Shown here: piece by piece, positions 10,201 to 18,020 of the stretch | Numbering within the stretch: position 1 is the stretch's first letter | How the letters are laid out: each line of letters begins with the position of its first letter | From: Prevotella sp. | GTDB lineage: Bacteria; Bacteroidota; Bacteroidia; Bacteroidales; Bacteroidaceae | Direction: 5' to 3' | Length of the DNA: 49,819 nucleotides | Assembly (NCBI GenBank): GCA_024680755.1 | Contig: JAILBT010000042.1 | Span: 1-49,819, forward strand | Notes under the pieces: model-generated | What the model saw: the letters and a program-made list of their open reading frames with translations, nothing else | Told to the model about the DNA's origin: nothing | Database searches by the model: none | Program-made: the position numbers and the translations under genes

Positions 10201-11842
10201 GGTCAGTCTGTTTCAGGTCGGCAGCCATCGTGAGCTCTATGCGTTTGGCCGTGGCCATGCCGTCAATGTCGATGCACCCCAGCAATAGTGGCCACCGGCT
10301 GTCCACCTGCCCTTCAATGCGCCCGTGGCTCATGCGTAAGGCCATGTCCATGTCGCTCACGACGAGTGTGTCGTAGGCCAGCGAGCCAAGTGTCGCGCGG
10401 GCCCGTATGCGCGTCATTCGATTCATGGGGTCGAAGCCCTGTCCGCTGACGCGGCCTGTCAGGGTGGCGCGTCCAAGTCCGGCCCCTGGTACATACCGAC
10501 CAAGGTGCAGGCTGCATATGTCCATCTCGGCTGTGTATTGAAGCATCTCGGCTGCTATGTCGCCCTGCATATATCCGGCCGGCAGTATGGTCTGGGCCTT
10601 CAGGGTAGCCCGTCCCCCACCCTGCTGTCTGCCGTCGGCAGCTATCTGCAGTTTTCTGTCGATGAGCCGTGCGGTCAGGTCGATTGCCGTTGCCATGCTT
10701 TTCATGCTTGCGCGGGCCTCGCCATCCATCTGCTGCATGTTGCCCTTGACCCACGCCTCTGCGCTGATATTGTCTTCCAGATAGCGGCGCACGTCGGCCA
10801 CCAACGACTTGTCTATGAGCGGCTCCCCCTGTCCTTCAGGCAGCCACACAGGCTGCGCCATCAGGGCAGCATATCGCAGCAGGTCGCATCGGTCCAGGTT
10901 GAGGTTAGCCTTTGCGCTCATCAGTCCGGGTGAAATGCTGTCGGCAAAACTGAAGTCAACGTCAGCCTCGACCTGTAGCCGGCTGTGGGCCGTGGTCAGC
11001 TCCATACTTGAGGCTGTCAGCCTTTCGGCTGTCATGTGCATTTGTTCGATGCGGGCCCCTATGGAATCGAAGCGCATGTCCGGCAGTCCTGACACTGTGG
11101 CACAGATGGTTGCCCCCTCGAGTCGTGCGTTGCCCAACTGATAGTCAGCGCAGGCCAGATCTATCTCGGCATCACTTGCCGAGAGCGTCTTCATGGCCGC
11201 TGCTATGCGCATGGTGTCGCCAGGCATGTGCAACTCTATGCTGCTGCGGCGTATATTGAGTTGGTCGGCCAATATGCGCCAGCCCAAGTTGCTCTCAGTG
11301 GTATCCTTTGCGGCCGTGTCGGCCATCTGTATCAGCAGGTGTGTGTCCTCAATCGCAGCTCCGTTGACCCGGGCCAGCTCCTGCTGCAGCTCCACGCCGC
11401 GCGAGGCCACAAACAGCCGGCCCACCAGTCCCTCTATGTGCAGGTCGGCTATCAGGTCCAGAGTGTTGACGCGAGCATTGTTCAGCTCCATGCCTCGCAG
11501 CTCCACCCGGTTATCCATCAGCGGGCGCAGAGCGACATCGGCCACCAGCCGGCCCACCTGTGCCACGGTGTCGGTCGCCACGTCACCGTGGCTCGGGCCG
11601 ACGCTGTCGGCGGCGCTACGGGGCGCAATGGCCGTCACGTCATGTAGGGCCAAATTGAGCGGGAAGCGCAGGCGCACCTCGCCCACGCTCACCTGCCATC
11701 CTGTCTGCTCGGAGGCAATATCGGCCGCCTTTTCCACCGCCCACTGCTGAACAGCAGGCATATACAGAGCCACGCCTATCCCTGCAAACAGCAGAATGGG
11801 CAGCAGCAGTATGGCGAGCAGGACGTACAGGACTTTCTTCAT
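7283..11842 (-). CDS. tamB: TamB-family translocation/assembly protein (AsmA-like, DUF490 C-terminus)
   Basis: A 1519-residue protein with an N-terminal signal anchor (about 1-28), a long region of beta-strand-rich AsmA/TamB repeats, and the C-terminal TamB domain (about 1180-1480) that includes the NNIAGTALRTVDVELG stretch and a final barrel-like part ending YGAGFIWRRTLSRLRD. TamB-type proteins span the periplasm as a hydrophobic groove and are linked to outer-membrane protein insertion or lipid transport. The length is normal for Bacteroidetes members. The gene is 7 bp after nadC and overlaps the muramidase gene by 4 bp. Confidence 0.9.
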   Translation of the reverse strand: MKKVLYVLLAILLLPILLFAGIGVALYMPAVQQWAVEKAADIASEQTGWQVSVGEVRLRFPLNLALHDVTAIAPRSAADSVGPSHGDVATDTVAQVGRLVADVALRPLMDNRVELRGMELNNARVNTLDLIADLHIEGLVGRLFVASRGVELQQELARVNGAAIEDTHLLIQMADTAAKDTTESNLGWRILADQLNIRRSSIELHMPGDTMRIAAAMKTLSASDAEIDLACADYQLGNARLEGATICATVSGLPDMRFDSIGARIEQMHMTAERLTASSMELTTAHSRLQVEADVDFSFADSISPGLMSAKANLNLDRCDLLRYAALMAQPVWLPEGQGEPLIDKSLVADVRRYLEDNISAEAWVKGNMQQMDGEARASMKSMATAIDLTARLIDRKLQIAADGRQQGGGRATLKAQTILPAGYMQGDIAAEMLQYTAEMDICSLHLGRYVPGAGLGRATLTGRVSGQGFDPMNRMTRIRARATLGSLAYDTLVVSDMDMALRMSHGRIEGQVDSRWPLLLGCIDIDGMATAKRIELTMAADLKQTDLQRLGLTSDPMVVSACTHLDISTDLNHTHTMAMQASDVVLRDSAETYQPDDVWLEAHTSRDTTWAKAESGDMRLSLEASGSYEKLMAQTMKVADLAMQQYRNRTIDQEALRREMPTARLYLSSGSDNTVADILRAQGVKFKDVYVNTTASPANGLNGQLQLHELQMAGYQIDTIHAALAHRMSRLIYGARVVNSQKNPQLVFAAHVGGHLLEHGGDINLRLYDSEGKLGLKLGTVAAMETDGLHMTLTPARPVLAYKEFALNADNYVLLDGRNRVEANVNLVSDTGTGIQLTSPEQDSTAMQDLTLSLTRLDLRDLTDIIPYMPRMAGIIEGDYHIVMDNGGNISVASDMAVHDMAYEDSPIGNLGSQFVYMQREDTTHVVQASFTLDNEEFGLLDGSYHGDKLDATLTLVRLPLSLVNGFVPDQVAGLDGYGQGKLTVSGPTDRLLFNGQLMLDSAYLVSHPYGLSMRFDDAPVQIVNSRLLMRNFGLYANGVDRKGRGTDVGDPLRINGYVDFLNIDKIYTDMTLRAENFQLINAKENPKSVAYGKVFVSAMAQLSGALNDLNMRGRLQVLGKTDLSYILRDSPLTTDTQLSDLVQFANFSDTTVVVNVQKPAVEGLSMNMQVDISQGTHVMAYLNESHSNYVDLTGGGTLTMAYNSSDGISMNGRYTLRGGQMKYSLPVIPLKTFTIKDGSYIEFRGDVMNPTLNITATETTKANVTGSNGVGRSVEFECGVEISKSLSDMGLAFTLDAPEDLQLSQELQAMSQEQRGKLAVSMLTTGMYLAEGQGNTEAFTMNDALTSFLNSEINNIAGTALRTVDVELGVDNTTDATGAQHTDYSFKFAKRFWNNRIKVQVGGLYSVGDEAHAANNTAASIFDNVSVEYRIDDSATKYVNLFYENNSYDWLEGYTQRYGAGFIWRRTLSRLRDIFRFSDKEKLPTFGNGQKTEQTTAVAPSDSLKDTDDHQTEQTTL

Positions 11843-11849
11843 CGCTCTG

Positions 11850-12698
11850 TCAGCAAGCCTTAAAACTCATGTCAAGTCCCTTGACACTGTGTGTGAGTGC
11901 TCCCACGGAAATGAAATCGACTCCCGTCTCGGCATAGTCGCGGATAGTGTCGAAGGTGATGCCCCCGCTCGACTCCACCTCGTATCTGTGGTTGATAATG
12001 GCCACAGCTCGCCGTGTGTCGTCCACACTGAAGTTGTCGAGCATGATTCGGTCCACGCCTCCGTGGTCGAGCACCAGCTGCAACTCGTCGAACGAGCGTA
12101 CCTCAATCTCGATTTTCAGCTTCAGTCCTTTCTGGTTGAGGTAGGCATGGCATCTGTCGATGGCGTTGGTGATACCACCTGCGAAGTCAACATGATTGTC
12201 CTTCAGCAGTATCATGTCGAACAGTCCTATGCGGTGGTTGCATCCCCCGCCTATCTTCACGGCCTGTTTCTCGAGCATACGCATTCCGGGCGTGGTCTTG
12301 CGCGTGTCGAGCACGCGGGCTCCGGTGCCGCTGATGCGTTCCACATAGCGGTGGGTCATGGTGGCCACGCCGCTCATGCGCTGCATGATGTTCAGCATAA
12401 GACGCTCGGTCTGAAGCAGCGAGCGCACGCGCCCCGACACCACCATAGCTATGTCGCCCGGGCGAACGTGCGCGCCGTCATTCATCTTCACTTCCACCTG
12501 CATATCCGGGTCGAAGCGGTTGAACACCTCACGCGCCACATCCACTCCTGCCAGGATGCCTTCCTCTTTAATCAACAGGTGCGAGCGCCCCATAGCATCA
12601 GCGGGTATGCAGCAGAGGGTGGTATGGTCGCCATCGCCGATGTCCTCGGCAAATGACAGGTCTATCAGCCTGTCAACAAGCTCTTTCGTAGATAACAT
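11850..12698 (-). CDS. nadC: Nicotinate-nucleotide diphosphorylase (carboxylating)
   Basis: A 282-residue quinolinate phosphoribosyltransferase, which turns quinolinate and PRPP into nicotinate mononucleotide in de novo NAD synthesis. Family motifs are clear: AEDIGDGDHTT near the N-terminus, VLDTRKTTPGMR around residue 140, GGGCNHRIGLFDMILLKDNH, IEIEVRS and IMLDNFS. Length is normal. nadA and nadB are not in the window. It is the first gene of the operon nadC-tamB-GH25, with a perfect promoter at 12759-12789. Confidence 0.97.
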   Translation of the reverse strand: MLSTKELVDRLIDLSFAEDIGDGDHTTLCCIPADAMGRSHLLIKEEGILAGVDVAREVFNRFDPDMQVEVKMNDGAHVRPGDIAMVVSGRVRSLLQTERLMLNIMQRMSGVATMTHRYVERISGTGARVLDTRKTTPGMRMLEKQAVKIGGGCNHRIGLFDMILLKDNHVDFAGGITNAIDRCHAYLNQKGLKLKIEIEVRSFDELQLVLDHGGVDRIMLDNFSVDDTRRAVAIINHRYEVESSGGITFDTIRDYAETGVDFISVGALTHSVKGLDMSFKAC

Positions 12699-12758
12699 GA
12701 CTGTCTGTAGTGTTTATAGATTAATGCTTTAATGTGCGTTGTCTTCTCATTATTGCCA

Positions 12759-12789
12759 CAAAAGTACTGCTTTTCCGCGACATGGCAAA
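12759..12789 (-). promoter_or_regulatory. Promoter of the nadC operon
   Basis: Minus-strand TTTG (12789-12786), 19 bp, then TACTTTTG (12766-12759). Both boxes match the Bacteroidetes consensus exactly. The predicted transcript begins near 12753, about 55 nt before the ATG. Confidence 0.82.
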
Positions 12790-12865
12790 ATTTTTCGGCC
12801 GTATTTTTCCTACAAGTCATTAATTGGCCTCGACAGAAGTGAAATGCTTGCGATGCTTAAACCGA

Positions 12866-12915
12866 GGAAACCATAGGAAGCCCTAAGAAACCATAGGAAA
12901 CCATAGAAAAGCCTA
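12866..12915. repeat. Imperfect 10-bp tandem repeat, five units
   Basis: Five consecutive decamers read GGAAACCATA, GGAAGCCCTA, AGAAACCATA, GGAAACCATA and GAAAAGCCTA. GAAACCATAG occurs three times (12867, 12887, 12897). The array lies between the divergent nadC and purL promoters. A period near one helical turn puts every copy on the same DNA face. Confidence 0.75.
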
Positions 12916-12937
12916 GGATAAAAAAAAGGCCACATGA

Positions 12938-12969
12938 TTTGGCCATGTCACATATTATTAATAACTTTG
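12938..12969 (+). promoter_or_regulatory. Promoter of purL
   Basis: TTTG (12938-12941), 20 bp, TAACTTTG (12962-12969). The expected start near 12975 lies downstream of the in-frame ATG at 12934, so the purL start at 13009 is preferred. The leader is only about 35 nt. Confidence 0.82.
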
Positions 12970-13008
12970 CGGCCAAATCAAAACAAGGCGCTCTGCGCGG
13001 TAACATTA

Positions 13009-16000
13009 ATGACAAAGATAGCTTTCTTCAAGACACCTGAAGGCAACATCATTGCCACAGGTTGCGACCACAGCCTCAACGATGAGGAAGTAAAGAAACT
13101 GTGCTGGCTCTACGGCGGTGCCACGTTGCTGGTAGGCGACACTCTGTCGGGCTGGCATGTAGGCCCGCGGCGCGAAATGGTGACACCGTGGAGCACCAAC
13201 GCGGTGGAGATAACGCAGAACATGGCGCTGCAAGGCATTACGCGCATAGAGGAGTATTTCCCCGTGGCAAGCAAGGAAGCCGGGCACGACCCCATGTTGC
13301 AGCGCATGTACGACGGGCTGGACCAGCGGCTCTTCACCATCGACATCAAGCCAGAGCCCATACACCATGTAGATGACCTTGAAGCCTACAACGAGCAGGA
13401 GGGACTGGCCCTGTCGGCCGAAGAGATAGAATATCTGCACGGTCTGGAGCGACAGAACGGGCGACCGCTGACCGACTCGGAGATATTCGGCTTTGCACAG
13501 ATTAACTCTGAGCACTGCCGACACAAGATTTTCGGCGGCACATTCATCATCGACGGCGAGGAGCGCCCCAGCAGCCTCTTTGCACTCATAAAGAAGACCA
13601 CAAAAGAAAACCCGGGGCAGATTCTTTCTGCGTATAAAGACAATGTGGCCTTTGCCAGCGGTCCCAAGGTAGAACAGTGGGCACCGATGCACCAGGAGGG
13701 GCCCGATTTCTTTACTGTCAAGGAGATAGACAGCGTCATCTCGCTGAAAGCAGAGACACACAACTTCCCCACGACCGTAGAGCCCTTCAACGGCGCTGCC
13801 ACAGGCACCGGCGGCGAGATACGCGACCGCATGGGCGGCGGCACCGGCTCGTGGCCCATCGCCGGCACGGCCGTATATATGACGGCCTATCCACGACTGA
13901 CAGACGACGACGGGCTGACACGCCAGTGGGAAGACATCCTGCCCGTGCGGCAATGGCTATACCAGTCGCCCGAGCAGATACTGATCAAGGCCAGCAACGG
14001 AGCCAGCGACTTTGGCAACAAGTTCGGACAGCCGCTCATCTGCGGCTCGGTGCTCACATTTGAGCACCAAGAGACCACCCCCTCGGAGGCCGCAGGTGGG
14101 GCCGCTACCAAGTATGCCTACGACAAGGTAATCATGCTGGCAGGCGGCGTGGGTTATGGCACCCGACGCGACTGTCTGAAGAAAGAACCGCAACCGGGCA
14201 ACAAGGTTGTGGTCGTGGGAGGCGACAACTACCGTATCGGACTGGGCGGAGGGTCTGTGTCGAGCGTTGACACCGGACGCTATAGCTCAGGACTGGAGCT
14301 TAACGCCGTGCAGCGCGCCAATCCCGAGATGCAGAAGCGCGCCTACAACCTGGTACGCGCTCTGTGCGAGGAAGAAGAGAACCCCGTGGTCAGCATTCAC
14401 GACCACGGCTCGGCCGGACATCTCAACTGTCTGTCAGAGCTGGTGGAGGAATGTGGCGGCGAGATAGACATGGCCAAGCTGCCCATAGGCGACCAGACGC
14501 TCTCTGCAAAGGAAATCATTGCTAATGAGAGTCAGGAGCGCATGGGGCTGCTGATAGACGAGCGCCACATAGACCATGTGAGGCAGATTGCCGAGCGCGA
14601 GCGCGCGCCGATGTACGTTGTGGGTCAGACCACCGGCGATGCACACTTCTCGTTCAGGCAAGCCGACGGCGTGAAGCCCTTCGACTTAGACGTGGCGCAG
14701 ATGTTCGGCCATTCGCCCAAGACAGTCATGCGCGACAACACCGTAGTGAGAGAATATGCGGACGTGGAATACCCCACGGACGGTTCACAGCTCACGGCTG
14801 TCAAGGCACTTCTGGAAAAGGTGCTGCAGCTTGAGGCAGTGGCCTCAAAAGACTGGCTGACAAACAAGGTGGACCGCTCGGTGACGGGCAAGATAGCGCG
14901 CCAGCAGTGTCAGGGGCAGCTACAGCTGCCGTTGAGCGACTGCGGCGTGGTGGCCCTCGACTATCAGGGGCGCTCGGGCATAGCCACAGCGATAGGACAT
15001 GCGCCGCAGGCAGGCTTAGCCTCGCCGGAGAAAGGCAGCGTGCTGTCGGTGGCCGAGGCGCTGACCAACCTGGTGTGGGCCCCGCTGGGGCGAGCCGGCG
15101 AGACCACCGAGCGGCCGCTGAGCTATGTGTCGCTCTCGGCCAACTGGATGTGGCCATGCCGTTCGCAACAGGGAGAAGACGCACGCCTCTATGCCGCCGT
15201 GAAAGCACTGAGCGACTTCTGCTGCCGCATACATGTGAACGTACCCACGGGCAAGGACTCGCTGTCGCTGTCGCAACAATACCCCAACGGCGAGAAAATA
15301 ATATCTCCGGGCACGGTCATCGTCTCTGCAGGAGGCGAGGTAAGCGACGTGCGCAAGGTGGTGTCGCCCGTGCTGGTGAACAACAAGAACGCGTCGCTCT
15401 ACCACATCGACTTCAGCTTCGACCGGCAGCGGCTGGGAGGCTCCGCTCTGGCACAGAGTCTAGGCAAGGTGGGCATGGACGTGCCTACGGTGGTGAGCCC
15501 CGACTATTTCGTGCAGGCCTTCAACGCCGTGCAAGACCTCATCAAACTCGGATGGATAATGGCCGGACACGACATCTCGGCCGGAGGACTTATCACATGC
15601 TTGCTTGAAATGTGCTTCGCAAACCCAGAGGGGGGCATGCACATCAACCTGCACAACCTGACAGCCGGCGCCGGCAACGACGTGGTGAAGATGCTGTTTG
15701 CCGAGAACCCCGGCGTAGTGGTAGAGATACACGACGAACACAAGTTTGAGTTCTCAAAGTTCATGGAAAAAGCCGGAGTGGGCTTCGCAAAGATAGGCTA
15801 TCCCACACCAGAGCAGCGCACGCTGACGCTGAAACTGGACGACAGCGAGGAGAGCTTAGACATTGACCAGTTGCGCGACTTGTGGATGAAGACCAGCTAT
15901 CTGCTGGACCGTCGTCAAAGCATGAACGGGAAGGCACGCGAACGCTATGACAACTACAAGCACCAGCCCGTGGAGATAGAGTTGCCGCGCCACTTCAGCG

Positions 16001-16821
16001 GACGCTTAGAAGACCTGGTGGAGGCCGACGTGGCTAAGGGTCACGTCAGCGACAAAGCACCCGTGGCAGCCATCATACGCGAGAAGGGCACCAACGGCGA
16101 ACGCGAGATGGCATGGACACTGCATGTGGCAGGCTTCCGCGTGAAAGACGTGATGATGACCGACCTGATAAGTGGACGCGAGACGCTGGACGAAGTGCAG
16201 ATGATAGTATTCTGCGGAGGATTCAGCAACAGCGACGTGTTAGGCTCGGCCAAAGGCTGGGCAGGAGCTTTCCTATACAACCCCAAGGCAAAGGAAGCCC
16301 TCGACCGCTTCTATGCCCGCAAAGACACACTGTCGCTCGGCATCTGCAACGGTTGCCAGCTGATGGTGGAACTGGGTCTGATAGATCAGACTCCTCTTTC
16401 ATCACACGAGGGGCACACCATTCGCATGCTGCACAACGACTCACACAAGTTTGAAAGCCAATACCTCACACTGCAGATACCCGACAACGACAGCGTCATG
16501 CTGCGCTCGCTGGCTGGTTCGAAGCTGGGAGTGTGGGTGGCACACGGAGAAGGCAAGTTCCACCTGCCCGAGGCAGAGAGCCAGTATCATATAGTGGCCA
16601 AATACAACCACCACGGCTATCCCGCCAACCCCAACGGCTCGTGCTACGACGTGGCAGGACTTTGCTCGGCCGACGGACGACACCTGGCCATGATGCCACA
16701 TCCAGAACGCGCCATATACCCCTGGCAGTGCGGATGGTATCCACAGCAGCGGCACAACGACGAGGTGACTCCCTGGGTGGAAGCCTTCGTTAATGCGAGA
16801 AAGTGGATTGAGAAAAACTGA
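13009..16821 (+). CDS. purL: Phosphoribosylformylglycinamidine synthase (large, single-chain)
   Basis: A 1270-residue FGAR amidotransferase, which converts FGAR, glutamine and ATP to FGAM in purine synthesis. It carries the long-form architecture: N-terminal PurS-like part, linker, two AIRS-like synthetase halves (ETHNFPTTVEPFNGAATG, GGVGYGTRRD, VSIHDHGSAGHLNC, GHDISAGGLI) and a C-terminal class I glutaminase with C1113 in GICNGCQLM and the PHPER motif near the end. The start is set at 13009 because the promoter at 12938-12969 would fall inside a protein begun at 12934, and MTKIAFF opens the conserved region. The chromate-type transporter gene follows after 78 bp. Confidence 0.97.
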   Translation: MTKIAFFKTPEGNIIATGCDHSLNDEEVKKLCWLYGGATLLVGDTLSGWHVGPRREMVTPWSTNAVEITQNMALQGITRIEEYFPVASKEAGHDPMLQRMYDGLDQRLFTIDIKPEPIHHVDDLEAYNEQEGLALSAEEIEYLHGLERQNGRPLTDSEIFGFAQINSEHCRHKIFGGTFIIDGEERPSSLFALIKKTTKENPGQILSAYKDNVAFASGPKVEQWAPMHQEGPDFFTVKEIDSVISLKAETHNFPTTVEPFNGAATGTGGEIRDRMGGGTGSWPIAGTAVYMTAYPRLTDDDGLTRQWEDILPVRQWLYQSPEQILIKASNGASDFGNKFGQPLICGSVLTFEHQETTPSEAAGGAATKYAYDKVIMLAGGVGYGTRRDCLKKEPQPGNKVVVVGGDNYRIGLGGGSVSSVDTGRYSSGLELNAVQRANPEMQKRAYNLVRALCEEEENPVVSIHDHGSAGHLNCLSELVEECGGEIDMAKLPIGDQTLSAKEIIANESQERMGLLIDERHIDHVRQIAERERAPMYVVGQTTGDAHFSFRQADGVKPFDLDVAQMFGHSPKTVMRDNTVVREYADVEYPTDGSQLTAVKALLEKVLQLEAVASKDWLTNKVDRSVTGKIARQQCQGQLQLPLSDCGVVALDYQGRSGIATAIGHAPQAGLASPEKGSVLSVAEALTNLVWAPLGRAGETTERPLSYVSLSANWMWPCRSQQGEDARLYAAVKALSDFCCRIHVNVPTGKDSLSLSQQYPNGEKIISPGTVIVSAGGEVSDVRKVVSPVLVNNKNASLYHIDFSFDRQRLGGSALAQSLGKVGMDVPTVVSPDYFVQAFNAVQDLIKLGWIMAGHDISAGGLITCLLEMCFANPEGGMHINLHNLTAGAGNDVVKMLFAENPGVVVEIHDEHKFEFSKFMEKAGVGFAKIGYPTPEQRTLTLKLDDSEESLDIDQLRDLWMKTSYLLDRRQSMNGKARERYDNYKHQPVEIELPRHFSGRLEDLVEADVAKGHVSDKAPVAAIIREKGTNGEREMAWTLHVAGFRVKDVMMTDLISGRETLDEVQMIVFCGGFSNSDVLGSAKGWAGAFLYNPKAKEALDRFYARKDTLSLGICNGCQLMVELGLIDQTPLSSHEGHTIRMLHNDSHKFESQYLTLQIPDNDSVMLRSLAGSKLGVWVAHGEGKFHLPEAESQYHIVAKYNHHGYPANPNGSCYDVAGLCSADGRHLAMMPHPERAIYPWQCGWYPQQRHNDEVTPWVEAFVNARKWIEKN

Positions 16822-16899
16822 GAGCTTAAAATTGACAGACGAGAACTGAAATGAGAACAGAGAAACGAGTGTCTAACCTCTCACCGAAAAAGAAGTTAT

Positions 16900-17478
16900 A
16901 TGCACGGTGAACTGTTCACCACATTCTTCAAGATAGGACTCTTCACGCTGGGGGGCGGATATGCCATGATACCGCTGATAGAGCAGGCCGTGGTAAACCG
17001 CCACCGCTGGCTGAAGAGCGAAGAGCTGGTGGACCTGATAGCCATAGCACAGAGCTGCCCCGGGGTGTTTGCCGTCAACATAAGCATCTTCGTGGGCAAC
17101 AAGCTGTATGGCACGCGGGGAGCACTCGTTGCAGCCCTGGGCACGATACTGCCCTCGTTCCTCATCATCCTGTCGATAGCCATGTTCTTCCACTCGTTTC
17201 AAGACAACCCCGTGGTGGCAGCCATCTTCCGTGGCATACGTCCGGCGGTGGTTGCGCTGATAGCCGTACCCACACTGCGCATGGCACACACGGCCAAGAT
17301 AAACCGACGCACGGTGTGGATACCCATCGCGGCCGCTCTGCTGATATGGCGCATGGCCGTGTCGCCCATCTGGATTGTGCTGGCAGCTGCATTCGGCGCA
17401 TGGCTGTATGGACTGAGGACCGACGGCAAGGTACAAAACGAGCAAAAGACAAATGACAAGAACGGAGAAGAGAATTAA
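16900..17478 (+). CDS. Chromate transporter family protein, single CHR domain
   Basis: A 192-residue membrane protein with one CHR domain: FFKIGLFTLGGGYAMIPLI at the N-terminus, ELVDLIAIAQSCPGVFAVNIS, then GTRGALVAALGTILPSFLIIL, and about five or six hydrophobic segments. Family members export chromate or other anions. Short forms of about 180-200 residues usually come as adjacent pairs that form a heterodimer with opposite topology. Here no second CHR gene is present: purL lies upstream and a response regulator downstream. The C-terminal tail is Lys/Asp/Glu/Asn-rich. A candidate binding site AAAAGAAG precedes the ATG. Confidence 0.88.
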   Translation: MHGELFTTFFKIGLFTLGGGYAMIPLIEQAVVNRHRWLKSEELVDLIAIAQSCPGVFAVNISIFVGNKLYGTRGALVAALGTILPSFLIILSIAMFFHSFQDNPVVAAIFRGIRPAVVALIAVPTLRMAHTAKINRRTVWIPIAAALLIWRMAVSPIWIVLAAAFGAWLYGLRTDGKVQNEQKTNDKNGEEN

Positions 17479-17499
17479 TTGTAAAAAAAAGCTAAACAA

Positions 17500-17530
17500 T
17501 TTGCTGGCATTATAAAAATTACTAACTTTG
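17500..17530 (+). promoter_or_regulatory. Promoter of the exopolysaccharide locus
   Basis: TTTG (17500-17503), 19 bp, TAACTTTG (17523-17530), a perfect consensus. It lies 86 bp upstream of the receiver gene and is the only strong promoter seen before the end of the locus at 27320. Confidence 0.82.
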
Positions 17531-17615
17531 CAGCGCATGTAAGCCACCCAGGACAAAAGAAAAATAAGGACGGCAACAGCACTGACCAAAGAAAACTAAA
17601 ACAAAAGACTTTTAT

Positions 17616-18002
17616 ATGAGAAAGAAAATTCTGATACTTGACGACAAAGAGACCATAGCCAAAGTGCTCTCCATCTACCTTATGAGCGACTACGACGTGC
17701 AGTGGCTGCCAGACGGTCTGCAGGGTGTGAAATGGCTGCAGGCAGGCAACACGCCCGACCTGATTATCAGCGACATACGTATGCCTGGAATGCGTGGCGA
17801 CGATTTCCTGGAATGGATAAAGCAGAACGAGCTGTTCCGCCACATTCCTGTCATAATGCTATCGTCGGAAGATTCCACGTCAGAGCGCATCAGGCTGTTA
17901 GAGATTGGAGCAGAGGACTATATCGTCAAGCCGTTCAATCCCATGGAGCTAAAGATAAGGGTCAAAAAGATACTGCCTAACGAGGCCAGCACGCTCAGGT
18001 AG
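17616..18002 (+). CDS. Single-domain response regulator (receiver only)
   Basis: A 128-residue stand-alone receiver. All phosphorylation residues are present: acidic pair D9-D10, phospho-acceptor D53 in LIISDIRMPGMRG, S83/S84 at the T/S site, and K105 in YIVKPFNP. There is no output domain. No histidine kinase lies in the window, so the phosphodonor is encoded elsewhere. It is the first gene of the exopolysaccharide locus and stops 18 bp before the sugar transferase gene, which itself starts with a receiver-like region. A role as a phosphorylation-dependent switch for that enzyme is an inference. Confidence 0.93.
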   Translation: MRKKILILDDKETIAKVLSIYLMSDYDVQWLPDGLQGVKWLQAGNTPDLIISDIRMPGMRGDDFLEWIKQNELFRHIPVIMLSSEDSTSERIRLLEIGAEDYIVKPFNPMELKIRVKKILPNEASTLR

Positions 18003-18020
18003 AAACATACTAAAAGGACA

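Noticed and set aside
12934..13008. Longer purL start at 12934
   Set aside because: The purL promoter boxes (12938-12969) lie inside this extension, and the conserved protein starts at 13009.
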